The translations under genes and the position numbers were made by a program. A DNA stretch of 64,000 nt, taken from Nyssa sinensis (taxonomy: Eukaryota > Streptophyta > Magnoliopsida > Cornales > Nyssaceae). Shown in pieces: positions 22,940-35,924 of the stretch (its first letter is position 1; each line of letters begins with the position of its first letter). Location of the stretch: positions 17,248,985-17,312,984 of the forward strand of contig CM018038.1 in the NCBI GenBank assembly GCA_008638375.1, given 5' to 3'. Below the pieces are notes generated by a model. The model was given only the letters and a program-made list of their open reading frames with translations, did no database searches and was not told where the DNA came from.

Positions 22940-25269
22940 TGTCATGACCCGGAAATTCACCTCGCACAGATATCGGACCGCGACCGCCGCTTGTAGACCC
23001 GGGGGTCTGAGGCAAGGCTCACATAAGCAGCGGTATCGAATAGATGTGTGTCATGTGATTTTTCGGAAGCGTGAAAACTTTTTCTTTGCTTTTCTCATTT
23101 TAAAATTTGCACATCCGTCCGGTACTGCTGCTGTCTACATTGATGTATACATGATCATACATTCAGAGCATAAGTAAAACTTAAAGGCTTTATAATTAAC
23201 ACATGTTTAACTGCCCCACGGGGCTTAATACATAACAGTTTACCACTTCCTAATACAAAAGCTAATATTAAAGTCCATAGTGTTCCACAAAAGATACTAC
23301 TTAAACAACCCCTCCAAAAACAGCCAGACTCTTCATTATCATCCTCAAAATCAAGACTGCCGCTAATCACTTGAAAAGGGGACGGATAAAAATCCGGGTA
23401 AGCTAATCTAAGCTTGTGAGTAATTTCTGCATTTGTTATGGGGTTTTCAACTAGTAGTGGTTTAGCACATGAAAATTTATAAAATACTCACTACCAATTG
23501 CTCGTACGTTTAGAACACAGAATATATGCATTCTTAAAATAGATAGCTTTGAAACATTTAAAGTACTCAAGTTAAACATACATTTCTTCAAGTAGAGTAT
23601 ATGCACTTCAAAAGCATATAAACATGCATAGTAAAAATGGGGGTGAAAACCTGCTTCCATTTTCAAAAAGCGTTTGTCATCTTTTCTCTTTAATTAGGTG
23701 GAATTTGTTTCGAACCAGACTTCTGTTTCACTGCAATGCTACAATGGAGATATCTCATTTGCCTGGGGGATTAGATCTTGCTACCGGGCATTTCTTCGTG
23801 TCATAGTTGAATCCCAAAGGATTTCAACGTTGCATGTGGTACTTGAGTACCATTTATCTTATAAAACATTTATCACATGGCTACTTCAATAGATACTTTT
23901 CATGAGTATTTAAAACATGAAATATATAATTTCTGCAATGGGACTTCAAATACTTGGAATAATCAAATTCAGAATATTTAAGGAAATCGACATTTTACTT
24001 AGACATGCTCAATATTTCTAAGAAAGGAACTGTATAAAAACATTTACGGAGCATGTCACAACAGAATATTTTAAAACAGCAATCATATAAAGACTGAATT
24101 TGATATTCAAATGCTTCACATAACTTGAACTTAAAACTTCTTCAAATATGTGGAGTTAAATCTCTATTTCAAATACAGGGTTACTCACCTTATACGTCTG
24201 GTTTGGCGCTACTGAGGTACCTTCCCTTTACCTTTCCCTTTTCCTTTTCTTAACCTAAAATAGTTTAGGAGAATCACATAAACCTCATATACATTCAAAT
24301 CAACTTATGGTTTTAAATCTATCCTTAGGCTGTGCAGGCCAACTTTAAAAGTCAGCCTAATTATAATTGTACCACGTACTTTAAGGGTAAATAATCATTA
24401 CCTCCGAAGCCATTCACTCAAGGTTTCAGTGTTTTCTTGTTCCTTAATTTTTGCTTCAGCAAGTTGTGCCTTTGTTAGGGGTTTTGTATATGAACGGCCT
24501 AATTGAAACGATTTCGGTTGATTTGGCAATCCTTATTTTTCTGGCAATCACTTTTTGTTGCCATAGTAAGTCCTTCATGAACTCTCGTTGCTTTTTATCC
24601 GTTGCTCTCTGAGCTTTGGTCATAATTGTGAACTCCTTTTGTTTCTTATCCATTATGGTTTGCTTGCATATTTTAGCCTAAAACACAATTTAGCGTGTTA
24701 GAGAAATCAATTTCATTTTAAGATTATACTCTTCTGGTAGCTTCATTAACTTTAATTTAAATTTAATTACTTCACATGTTTACGTGTCGTGTCTTTCCGT
24801 ATTCGAAATACGAGCCTTAGTTTAGTACCTCGACAAGTGTCTTAGTTCATAGCCTCTTGACTGATGCTCTTCATCAAATTTTATGTCTCTTTATTTTAGA
24901 CATCTCTTTTGGTTGAATAGACTCTACCATTGAGTCTGGAACGTTGAAGAAAGTCAATTTAGGCTTTCGCAGAACTCCGTTTGGGTTTGGTAGTAGTAGG
25001 GGTATTTTGGTCATTTTAGCATTTTTACGGGTCTTAATTTTTTGGGACCCCATCTCGTGTTGTGGACCTCACCATTGGACTCAGGAGGTCCGAGATAGTA
25101 AGAATACACTAATAACTTGTTAATTTTGGACAACGGGCATTTTTGACATTATTTATTTTAATTAATTAATTTATTTTCATTTAATATATCTAACATATGT
25201 TATATATATTTTGGTGGGATAAAATCCCACGGGATTGTCCTGTCTCCATGTTTATTACATGCCAAAATT

Positions 25270-25310
25270 TCCATTTGTTCACGGGTTCGAGTCCCTACAG
25301 GTGCATATGC
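25270..25310 (+). other. Partial tRNA-like motif in LTR-7
   Basis: GGGTTCGAGTCCCTA contains an exact box B (GGTTCGAGTCC). A possible box A near 25212 is weak. It lies 130-150 bp before the better tRNA-like segment. Confidence 0.3.
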
Positions 25311-25412
25311 ACCTTTTTGTTTGTTTGTTTTTTTTTTTTAAATTTTTTTTTTATATATATTAGTTTTATAATATATATATATATATATATTGTTGCCATA
25401 TATCTCCACACG

Positions 25413-25485
25413 TGTGCGCGTCGCCGAGTGGAAAGAAGGGGGATTTTGGCGCGTGAGGTGAGGGTTCGAGTCCCACCGTCAACAA
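25413..25485 (+). other. tRNA-like segment, mid-LTR position, in LTR-7
   Basis: TCGCCGAGTGG (box A with one mismatch) and GGTTCGAGTCC (exact box B) about 42 nt apart, inside a GTGAGGGTTCGAGTCCCACC arm. It is antisense to the LTR, as are the counterparts in LTR-9 (35925) and LTR-12b (60655). Confidence 0.45.
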
Positions 25486-26298
25486 CCTTTCCCTTTCCTT
25501 TTTAAAACTTAAAACAATTTTTATATATAAACACATTAGGCCCCCAAAACGACGTCGACGCATTAATGCGGTGGCAGTTCTAAACGCTGCCATGTGTTCG
25601 AGTAGTTCCAACGTTTTGAACCGAGTCGCGAGTCGACTCAGTGTCGTCTTCCCTACGACCACCCCTGGTTGCCCTAATTCCCGAAGCTATAAAGCTTCAA
25701 TTTCGTGGAGTTTTGTTCCATGATTTCTCTCTGTTTTTTTTATCCAAATGGTTTCTGAAACATTAGGGACTAGCTTGGCATTTGTTTTGGGCGTCAAACA
25801 GGTCTCATTGGTTCGGTTAGAGGTTTGATAATCAAACTTGCACTTCGGTCGTACATGCTCATTTTTTAGCCAAATCTCATGAGGTTTGTTCCATTGTGTT
25901 TCATTTTCTATACATTTTCATCTTTTATTCACAAGGGTGAGGTTTACATCGAGTTTGAGAGGTTGGGTTTCAAACCCGAAACCTGCAACTCTTATTTTCA
26001 TGGTCGTTTCTTAAGCTTTTTAATTGCTGTCATAGGTTTCTAGCATGCTTGTAGGGTCTAGTTAGGGTCTTGATAAGCCAAATAGGTTTTGGTTAAACTA
26101 ATTTTCAGACCTATTTTAGACAAGGTCTATTCATGGCTGCTTCGTGGGTTTGATGTTTTTGATTGTTTTCAGGCTCTAATTTCATGCTTATCTTAGTTTA
26201 AATACACCCTAAACATCATATATACATAAATCAAAGCTTAAAACAGTTTATATGTAGGAAAATTCTAGAGAGAGAAAATGTTGGGTTTGGATGTTTTT

Positions 26299-26300
26299 AC
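26299..26300 (-). other. Putative 5' splice site 1 of LTR-7
   Basis: Reverse strand GTTTGAG|GTAAAAACATCC, followed by TTTTCTCTCTCTAGAA. Confidence 0.42.
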
Positions 26301-26541
26301 CTCAAACACTGGTATCCCTCTCATTTTCCTTCTGATTTCCTCCCTTCTGCTTCTCAGAAACTCCTCTCTCTCTTTTCGTGTGTGAATGAATGGTGGTGTG
26401 GGCGGGTGTACACAATTATGTATATATGTATATAGTGCATACATGATCATTTTCTGATTTCCCCACCAACTAGTTTAACTTGTGGCAGCTTCTCTAATGA
26501 GTGTCCTCTTTGATACTGTTTTGGGGCAGGCCATCAAGTGG

Positions 26542-26562
26542 TTGTGTGTGTGTGTGGTGTTT

Positions 26563-26614
<52 letters not shown>

Positions 26615-26668
26615 CTCACACACTAAGACACACACACACACACACATATATATATACATTTTATTCTT
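26542..26668. repeat. (GT)n, (TA)n and (AC)n microsatellites in LTR-7
   Basis: GT run at 26542-26556, TA run at about 26564-26606, AC run at about 26629-26646 and a short TA run after it. The TA and AC/GT mixture occupies the region between the tRNA-like position and the first donor, as in LTR-3, 8, 9 and 10. Confidence 0.9.
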
Positions 26669-26936
26669 TTATATACATACACACATGCATACATACTTGG
26701 CCACATGTACACACACACAATACACCTTCAATGTGTGTATGTGTGTGTCATCATATTTAATTATAACTAACCAATATTTTCTTATATTAAATTAATTATT
26801 TTAAAAATTAATTATTCTCTTAAGTGTATAGTCTTTACACTAATTTTTTCATAACCTCGTAATATGTGCCATATGACCCGACATTTTTGGGTCGGGGTAT
26901 TAAACATATAATTACTACGAAATCAATAGAGATAGG

Positions 26937-27265
26937 TTGGTGATTGCAACGAAAGTGATGTACAGTCATCCTGGGTTTTCAAGACTCTTATGTTGGTGAC
27001 TGCAACGAAAGTGATGTACAGTCGTCCTGGGTTTTCCAAGACTCTTACGTTGGTGACTGCAACGAAAGTGATGTACAGTCGTCCTGGGTTTTCCAAGACT
27101 CTTACGTTGGTGACTACAATGAAAGTGATGTACAGTCGTCCTGGGTTTCCCAAGACTCTTACGTTGGTGACTACAATGAAAGTGATGTACAGTCGTCCTG
27201 GGTTTCCCAAGACTCTTATGTTGGTGACTGCAACGAAAGTGATGTACAGTCGTCCTGGGTTTTTA
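26937..27265. repeat. 57-bp tandem repeat, six copies, in LTR-7
   Basis: Units start at 26937, 26993, 27050, 27107, 27164 and 27221; the first is 56 bp and the last is incomplete. Each contains GTGATGTACAGTCGTCCTGG and CAAGACTCTTAYGTTGG. Because 57 is a multiple of three, frames stay open on both strands (roughly 26990-27340 plus and 26923-27345 minus); I regard these as arithmetic consequences rather than genes. Units differ at only a few bases, so the array is recent or homogenised. It lies about 115-445 bp from the LTR 5' end, where the tRNA-like segment would be expected. Confidence 0.93.
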
Positions 27266-27381
27266 GGACTTTTACAAAAAGCCCTCGTGTTGGGGTTAAA
27301 ACCGACCTCGTTACTTAAGGCGTTGATTACTAATTTATAATCCACGACCTAATGATCCCTAATTTAAGTCAGGGTGTTACA

Positions 27382-30300
27382 CGCCTCATTTTTTTTATTT
27401 TAAGTCAAATTTGGTTGTTTTGGCTGGAGATTCAAACAGTATAACTTAGTGCTTTGTTATTCAATTTAAGTGAATCATACGTGCATTTTATGTATTTGTT
27501 TGAGATCTAGCCATCTGAATGGCCGAAGACAATTTGTGACAAATGGTTTGAGAAAAAAGGCCATTATAAGCCTCATTTTTTCATTTTTGAGGCAAATTTC
27601 TTTGTTTTGGTTACAAATTCAATTTTTCATAACTTGGCACTCTATTATCCGCTTTTCGCGAATTATATATGCATTTCATGTATTTTTTCGAGATCTAGTC
27701 ATCTAAAATTTCCAAAGGCAGTTTTCAATGCTTGTTTTGAGAAAAAAAGGCCATTATAAGCCTCAATTTTTCATTTTTGATACTAATTTCGCTATTTTGG
27801 CTGTAGATTCAAACAACTGTAACTTGGTGCTTTGTTATCCAATTTACGCGAATCACACGTGCATTTCATGTATTGCTTTAAGATCTAGCCATCTGAAATT
27901 GCCAAAGGCAGTTTGCAACAAATGGTTTGAGACAAAGGCCATTATAAGCCTCATTTTTTCATTTCTGAGCAAATGTAACTATTTTGGTTGCAGATTCAAA
28001 CTGTCATAACTTGGCTTTCTGTTATTCACTTTTTGCGAATTATATATGCACTTTATGTATTGTTTCGAGATCTAGTTATCCAAAACTTCCAAAGGCTATT
28101 TTTCAATGCTTATTTTGAGAAAAAACACCATTATAAGCCTTAAATTTTCATTTTTGAGGCAAATTTCATTATTTTTGCTACGGATTCAAGCAGCTATAAC
28201 TTGGTGTTCTATTATCCAATTTATGCGAATCATATTTATATTTTATATATTTCTTTGATATCTATCCAATTGAATGGTCGAAGGCAGTTTGCGACAAATG
28301 CTTTGAGAAAAAAGCCATTATAAGCCCTAATTTTTCATTTTTGAGGCAAATTTCGTTGTATTTATTGCGAATTCAAACTTTCATAGCTTGGCACTCTGTT
28401 ATCCCCTTTTCGCGAATTATATATGCATTTCATGTATTTGTTCCAGATCTAGCCATCCAAATCTTTCAAAGGCAGTTTTCGATGTCTGCTTTGAGAAAAA
28501 AAAGAAGCCATTATAAGCCTCATTTTTTGAATTTTGAGGAAATTTCACTATTTGTTGTGGATTCGAACAACAATAACTCCGCGTTCTGTTATCCGATTTA
28601 CGCGAACCAAACTTGGTTTTCATGTATGTATTTGAAATCTAGCCAACTGTATGGCCGAAGGTGGTTTGCAAAAAATGGTTTGTGAAAAAAGGCCATTATA
28701 AGCCTCATTTTTTCATTTTTGAGGCCAATTTTGCTGTTTTGGCTGCGGATTTAAACTGTTATAACTTGGCGCTTTGTTATCCATTTTTCATGAATTATAT
28801 GTGTTTTTTATATTTTTTTGATATTTAGCCATTCGAAATGCCAAAGGGGGTTTTCGATGCATGTTTTGAGAAAAAAGACCATTATAAATCTCAATTTTAC
28901 ATTTTTGAGGCAAATTTCATTGTTTTGGCTACAGATTCAAACAACTATAACTTTGCGCTCAATTATCCGATTTTCTTAAATCATACGTGTATTTCATGTA
29001 TTTCGTTGAGACCTAGCCATATGAATAGCCGAAGGCGGTTTGCGAAAAATGGTTTGAGAAAAAAGGACATTATAAGCCCCATTGTTTTCATTTTTTAGGA
29101 AAATTTTAATGTTTTGGTTGCGGGTTCAAGCTGTCATTTCTTGACGCTTTGTTATCCCCTTTTACGAATTATATATGCATTTCATTTATTTTTTTTAGAT
29201 CTAGCCATTCGAAACCACCAAAGGCGGTTTTCGATGCCTGTTTTGAGAAAAAAAGGCCATTATAAGTCTCAATTTTTCATTTTTGATGCAAATTTCACTG
29301 TCTAGGCTGGAGATTCAAACAACGATAACTTGGTGCTCTGTTATCTGATTTACGCAAATCATGCTTGCATTTCATGTATTTCTTCTAGATCTAGCCATTT
29401 GAATAGTCAAAGGCGGTTCGCGACAAATGGTTTGAGAAAAGAAGCCATTATATGCCTCATTTTTCCATTTTTGAGGCAGATTTTCCTGTTTTGGTTGCGG
29501 ATTCAAACGGTTATAAACTGGTGTTCTATTATCTCTTTTCGCGAATTATATATGCACTTCATGTATTTTTTCAAGATCTTTCCATCCAAAACTACGGAAG
29601 ACAGTTTTTAATGCCAGTTTTGATAAAAGAAAAATGCCATTATAAACCTCAATTTTTCATTTTTGATGCAAATTTTGTTGTATTAGCTACGGATTCAAAT
29701 AGTTATAACTTGGCGCTCTGTTATTCGATTTACACAAATCATAGGTGCAATTTATGTATTTGTTGCGAGATCTAGCCATCTGAATGGCTGAAGACAGTTT
29801 GCGACAAATGGTTTGAGAAAAAAGGCCATTATAACCCTCATTTTTTCATTTTTGAGGCAAATTTTGTTGTTATGGTTGCGGATACAAATTTCCATAACTT
29901 AGAGCTCTGTTATCCGCTTTTTGTGATATTATGTAAACATTTCATGTATGGTTTTAAGATCTAGCCATCCGAAACTGCCAAAGGCAATTTTCGATGCCTG
30001 TTTTGAGAAAAAAGACCATTATAAGCCTATATTTTTCATTTTTGAGACAAATTTTGTTGTTTTGGCTACGGATTCCAACTGTGATAACTAGATGCTCTGT
30101 TATCCGATTTACGCGAATCGTAAGTGTATTTCATGTATTCCTTTGAGATTTATCCATTTAAATGATCAAATGTTGTTTGTGACTAATTGTTTGAGAAAAA
30201 AAAAAAGCCAATATAAGCCTAATTTTTTCATTGTTGAGGCAAATTTTGCTGTTTTAGTTGTGGATTCAAATTGCCATAACTTGGAGCTCTATTATCCGAT

Positions 30301-30406
30301 TTTCACGAATTATATTTGAGTTCCATGTATTTTTTCAAGATCTATCCATCCGGGATTGCCAAAGGTGATTTTCGATGCCTGTTTTGAGAAAAAAGGCCAT
30401 TATATG
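27382..30406 (+). repeat. Satellite block 6 (16 monomers, strict A/B alternation)
   Basis: Sixteen monomers alternate B, A, B, A without exception, scored by GAATCATACGTGC (B) or GAATTATATATGC (A) at about 27475, 27660, 27850, 28036, 28234, 28412, 28602, 28788, 28976, 29166, 29354, 29541, 29730, 29922, 30115 and 30306. Like-to-like spacing is about 370-390 bp. This is the clearest evidence for a dimeric higher-order repeat. LTR-8 cuts it at 30406. Confidence 0.95.
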
Positions 30407-33028
30407 TGTCACACCCCGAATTTCTACAAACCTAGGAGTGAGTGAAATAAACAAAAAGGAAATAATAAAGGACAATTACATACATTTCAAACACTAACCC
30501 AATTCATGTTTCGATACTAATCCATAAAGCCTTGCTCGTTGTTTCATAACATACAATTAAACATGTATAGTTTAGGGCTTATGTACAACATCAAAATATT
30601 TCAAGGGTCCAAAATCCTTTATAATCCACATCTCTTCTGCTCTCTAAGACTCCCTCAAGTCTCAAATATCAAGAGCATCATCTGTAATATGATATCCCAC
30701 GAATGGGTCAGCTCAACTGCTGGTATGACATAATGCTAATGCAAGAAACAAGATTAAGGCGTGGCATGTGCAAAGTGTACATTTATAATCTAAATGCTTT
30801 CCAGTTCATTAATACGATGCAATGAAAATATGCATGACACACCCATGCACTCCATGCCACACCCATGTCTCATTTACGGACTGTATTCGATGGATCTAAG
30901 TACCAACTCCTATTTACAAGCCTCCTTCCTACTGGATCTGGGCACCAATGCAATGGCCAATTTTGGGTTTCTCACCACAGGATCTACACCCTCATAATGC
31001 ATAGCACCATGTGCTTAACCCACACTATGCTTCTAAAGGATTTACTATATGCCAATATGCTTTGATTTCACCACACAATAATATAATCTCAATGAAGCAT
31101 GCTTTAAATAAGGCGTCGTACTCGAAGCAACAATAACATTTAAATCACAAAACTTGTTCCACATGAATACATGTATCATACAGTCAATTTAAACACATGG
31201 TCACAGTTCACGTTCATCACTTTACTAAATTCTCAAAGAATGCAAGAAACACACAAGCATGTAAACAACCAACTTTAGGTTATCAAGCAAACATATTCCA
31301 AATAATTCCCTAACAATAGTTAAGCATATGAATCATTCAATTTACTCATAAAATATTCCTAAGCTTAATCCTATTTCTTACTTAGCAAAACATCATACCT
31401 TGAAGGGTTTTTCTCAACCCTTGGGAGTCATGTCCACCATGTAGTCGAACCAAACAGTAAGAATGTAGAAGGTCAAACCACCTTCTCCTTTCCTTTCAGT
31501 GTTCCTAAAAGCATGAAATATAATTCAGTCTATTGCTGCTTGAATTATGCTATTCATCAAATTTTATGCTTTTATTTCATGAGTTTTCATTTTACTAAAA
31601 TAGACTCTATCATTGAGTCCGGAATGTCAGAGAAAGTCGGTTTAGGCTTTCGCGGAATTCAATTTGGCCATTTGTGCTAAAAAGTGTAAAGCGGTCATTT
31701 TACACTTTTACGAGTTCTTACTTCTTGAGACCTCTTTTTGCAAATCAGACTTCACGGTTGAGTTTGGAATGCTCAAAATAATAAAAATTCACTATTTTTT
31801 TACTTTAATCGGAGTTCGTTTGACTGCTTTTTAACTCAGTGGCATTTTCATAATTTTCCTTTATTTTTAATTAATTAAATTAATATTTAATTAATTATTC
31901 CCTGGGTCAATATATAATAATCATAAGTTTGGGGTCCTTTTGCAGTTTCAATAACATTTGGTTCAATTTCGTAATTATAGGATTTACAATTCTAAAGGGG
32001 AGCAGCCAAACAGCGACTAAGGGTTCAAAATAGGGATAAGCTATCCCTATCCCAATTTCATTTTATTCCAATTTCTTAAATCACAACCAAACACCCCTTA
32101 TTCAAATTTTAAAACATTTAAACAGCCCCCCCAATGCTACGTCATTTTAGTTACCCGTACTTACAGTTGGGCGGGTTTGACCCGAACCCGACCCATGACC
32201 CGAATCCATTAACCAAACAAAACCTTTTTTCTCCGGCAGTACGTAGGTAGGGTTTAGTCACCCCTCCCAATTTCGGCCACTGTTCTGACCAAATTTCTTG
32301 CTTCTCTCAATGGCGTTTAGACCTACAGGTTATGTGGATCTCATTCTTATACCTTGAAAATGAAAGTGGTTGCATATTGGCCGTCGAAACAGCCAACGCA
32401 GTGGCTGTTTCTGGCCAACACGAAATTTTGGCGACCAGAATAATTCACATTTCATGAGGATTCTTCCACTGTTTTAACCATTTTCTCTGTCTATTCATTT
32501 TCTGCACCTCACATGATTATTTTCCTAGCATTTAAATGGAGTTTTACGCACCAAAATCTATGAAACCGTATTATCATTCAAACTTGCAACTCAATATTGC
32601 TAACTGATTTCTCAACCATTTCACTTGATTTCTTTTACATTTATTTTCTTATTTCCTACTCTATAAGACCCTATTATCAAACCAAGCTTTCATGCTTTAA
32701 ATTTAAATGACAGAACCTAAACTACTCACCTGGGTTTCTTGTTGCAGTCCTCTATTTCCTTCTTTTCCCTTTTCTGTCTTGACCTTTGGATTTCTCTACG
32801 GTCCTCTCAGCTCCTCCACAATGCTTACAGCCTCTCTACCACTTCTTTTTTTCTGATTTTCTCTTAACAGACCCACCGTACTCATATATATACCTATATA
32901 TATATATTCATACGAAACCATCCACTTGTCCATGGTTTCTCCCCCTTCCTCTCTCTTCCCACGCCTCTTTCTGACTTCTTTTCCCCCCCTTTTTACTTTG
33001 CATTAAATGGTTGCTTGTATGTTTGGGT

Positions 33029-33065
<37 letters not shown>

Positions 33066-33325
33066 TACATTACACACACCACACATCTCAGCTAACACAC
33101 ACCAACAACATGCTTGCATGCTGGGTGCATATAATATATATATATATATATATATAGATATTGTATATCATATACATGCATCCACATTACTTAAAGTGTA
33201 CACATACATATACACTCAACCATACACATAATTATACTTAGTTTATACATGCCTATACACTCATTTACACACGTGTACACACATTCATGAAATGAAAAAT
33301 TTATTCAAAAATTTAGATCCCTACA
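30407..33325 (-). mobile_element. LTR-8, solo LTR (2.9 kb, TSD ATATG)
   Basis: Element orientation is from 33325 (TGTAGGGATCTAAATT) to 30407 (GAAATTCGGGGTGTGACA), with ATATG at 30402-30406 and 33326-33330. Orientation is taken from the reversed order of the AT-rich and GGACTCAA-type modules. Group III: it shares TAATATGATATCCCACGAAT (about 30687-30706) and both termini with LTR-13. A donor-like CCCAG|GTGAGTAG on the minus strand (GT at 32728-32729) lies next to pyrimidine-rich sequence. (TA)n runs lie at 33034-33063 and 33132-33155. No coding content. Confidence 0.88.
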
Positions 33326-34082
33326 ATATGCCTCAATTTTTTATTTTTGAGACAAATTTTGTTGTTTTTGTTAGGAATTCAAACAACTATAACTTGGTAC
33401 TCTGTCTTCCGATTTACGCGAATTCATACATGTATTTCATATATTTCTTGGAGATTTAGCCATCTGAATTGCCGAAGCCGACTTGTGAAAAATGATTTGA
33501 GAAAAAAAGGTCATTATTAGCCCCATTTTTTCATTTTGGGACAATTTTTGTTATTTTGGTTGCAAATGGAAACTGCCATATCTTGGTACTATGTTATCCG
33601 TTTTTCGTGAATTATATATGCATTTCATGTATTTTTCTGTGATCTATCCATCTGAAACAAATATTTCTTGGCTGCGAATTCAAACAAATATAACTTGGCA
33701 CTCTGTTATTTGATTTACGCGAATCATACGTGCATTTCATGTATTTCTTCAAGATCTAGCAATCTGACTAGCCGAAAGTAGTTTGAAACAAATGGTTTGA
33801 GGAAAAAGGCCATTATAAGCCTCATTTTTTCATTATTGAAGCAAATTTAGCTATTTTGGTTGCAGATTCAAACTTCAATAACTTGGCGCTTTGTTATCCG
33901 CCTTTCGCATATTATATATGCATTTTATGGATTTGTTTGAGATCTAGCCATTCGAAACTTCCAAAGGCGATTTTTGATGCCTGTTTTGAGAAAGAAGGTC
34001 ATTATAAACCTCAAATTTTCATTTTTGAGGCAAATGTTACAGTTTTGGCTTTAGATTCAAATAGCTATAACTTGGGGCTCAA
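33326..34082 (+). repeat. Satellite block 7
   Basis: About four monomers. One is shortened by a deletion near 33655, where CATCTGAAAC joins AAATATTTCTTGGCTGCG. Alternation resumes in phase across the LTR-8 insertion. Cut at CTCAA by LTR-9. Confidence 0.9.
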
Positions 34083-34843
34083 TGTCACGACCTAAAACCC
34101 ACCCTATACGAATTAGGGGACCGTGACCGGGTCTACGGCCCGTGGGCCGTTGCCTGTTAAAAGGATCTTAAACATTGAATAATATTTAATAAGTGCATGT
34201 TACAGTCATTAGCAAATCTAGTAACATTAGGTTATCATTATACATGCTAAAAATATAAGTTTTTAAGGTACAGATCCTTAAAACATTGAACAAACCAAGA
34301 TCGTGGAGACATGGGAGAAGTTAAGACTTACAGTATTTAATCTATTACAAAATTCACAAAAAGGCTACCAGGAATCCGTAGGCGTCTAGTCTGCCTGTGC
34401 ACCTGAGGGTCCCGCTAAGTCTTGCTGTCTTGTAAAAAAAAAGAATAAAGTTAAAGTGAGCTAACAAAGCTCAGTAAGTAAATTCCTAGCTTTGCCATGG
34501 GTCAGGGTTAGTCCACAAGAATATAGAAGGAAAATATATCATATAGCTAGTTACCAAGATATAACAACAATGACCTGAGGGTCCAAAAAGGCTTATCCCA
34601 CAATATGATACAAGAAAGTGAATGACAAAATCAAAATGGGATCTAGCCAAACATGATGATTCGCTGCCACAAACAATAAGTTAGCCAATCAAAAGTGTAT
34701 CATGATTGCAATAATATAATCATTCACTAGGCATAGAATATGATCATCCACCAAATGCAAAAATGTAATTATCGAGTTTTAACAAAACAGATGCATAAAC
34801 AAACTAGGGCCCGGCATACCCCCAGAAACGTACATTCAGGTTC

Positions 34844-34847
<4 letters not shown>

Positions 34848-34874
<27 letters not shown>
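34848..34874. repeat. (TC)n microsatellite in LTR-9
   Basis: Pure CT dinucleotide run of about 27 bp. Confidence 0.92.
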
Positions 34875-35924
34875 GGGCTTATTGAATAGTGCTAGAACTC
34901 TTTCATCTCAAGTCCCTAAAGGACACAAATGACCCCACGGGTCCACCATGCAATTTGTGAATAGATGGGCCATTGTGACTGAGCATAACCCCAGGCACTT
35001 ACAAAATATCATGATCATCAAAATTCCACACAGAATGTACAATCGTATGAAACAGGCAAAATCTCAATCAACGAGACATAAAGTATGTGGAACAATAAGA
35101 TTTCCATCAATATAATTTATCACAAGATCATGGCATGGTATGAAGGCACAATTATTCTCAAGCATTGGTAATCAAGATCTCAAAGTTATATAGGCAAGCA
35201 AATCGAATTCAAAGTACAGGTATAACAAATAATCACAAGTCGATTGTCATCAAATTAGAGAAATCAAGTTAATTAGGTAGGCAATAGAGTACAAATTTGA
35301 CAGCATTTGAAAATAAATGTAACTTGGCTAGGAATAACCCATATTAAAGCATAGGAGTTACTTACCTCAAAACTATTCCAAACGGTTCCACAATCTCAAG
35401 TTTCCTTTTCTTTTCCTTTGGAGGTTCCTATAAACAAAAAAATTAATTATTATGGTCAATTCCGATCTAAAAATAATTCATTGCCCTTAATTGTCTAGGT
35501 TGATTCTAATGCTCGTGTGATATACTTCAATTATTCAACTCTTCCCCGGGTATCATTTAGTATGTTTTTGAGTTGTCAATTTACACATCAATTTTCATAA
35601 TATTTTATTTGGGTAAACAGACTCCACTGTTGAGTCCGGACCATCTAACAAAATAAATCTAGGCTTTTACGGCCGCTTATTTTTGGCTTTGGGCATCTCC
35701 AAGGGCAAAATAGGAATTTCACATTTTATATGACTTAATTTTTCAGAACCCCGGTTCACAAAATGGACCCCACCATTAGGTTCAAAATATCTAACATAGT
35801 CAAAATACAATCTATTTGTCAAATTTGGACTTCGGGTTATTTTTTTTATTTTTAAATTAATTAAATTAAATTAATATTATTATTATATATTATTTATATA
35901 TTGGTCCTGAAATGAACCACATAT

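Larger units (their letters stand above)
22940..27381 (-). mobile_element. LTR-7, solo LTR (4.4 kb, TSD CGCCT)
   Basis: Element orientation is from 27381 (TGTAACACCCTGAC) to 22940 (TTCCGGGTCATGACA), with CGCCT at 22935-22939 and 27382-27386. Group II 3' region. Reading rightwards in window coordinates it contains the group II 3' block (23400-23600), a GTGAGTAA donor-like motif (reverse complement at 24181-24196), tRNA-like segments, the first donor (26299-26300), (TA)n and (GT)n tracts (26542-26650), and a six-copy 57-bp tandem array near its 5' end that no other LTR in the window has. Confidence 0.9.

Noticed and set aside
26923..27345. Overlapping open frames of 116 and 140 residues on opposite strands
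   Set aside because: Both are forced by a 57-bp (19-codon) tandem repeat. Translated repeats have no recognisable function and the array is inside an LTR.
27470..29775. Many 60-110 aa open frames in the satellite with similar peptides
   Set aside because: The frames recur at the satellite period, start and stop at the same repeat words, and exist because the monomer has few stops in one frame. No domain, no codon bias and no conserved start context.
27382..30406. Regular repeats considered as a CRISPR-like array
   Set aside because: The whole ~188-bp unit is conserved, with no short repeat/unique spacer structure, and the context is a plant nuclear satellite.
32786..33231. Short frames with tyrosine/isoleucine repeats (YIYIYI)
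   Set aside because: Translation of (TA)n and (CA)n microsatellites.
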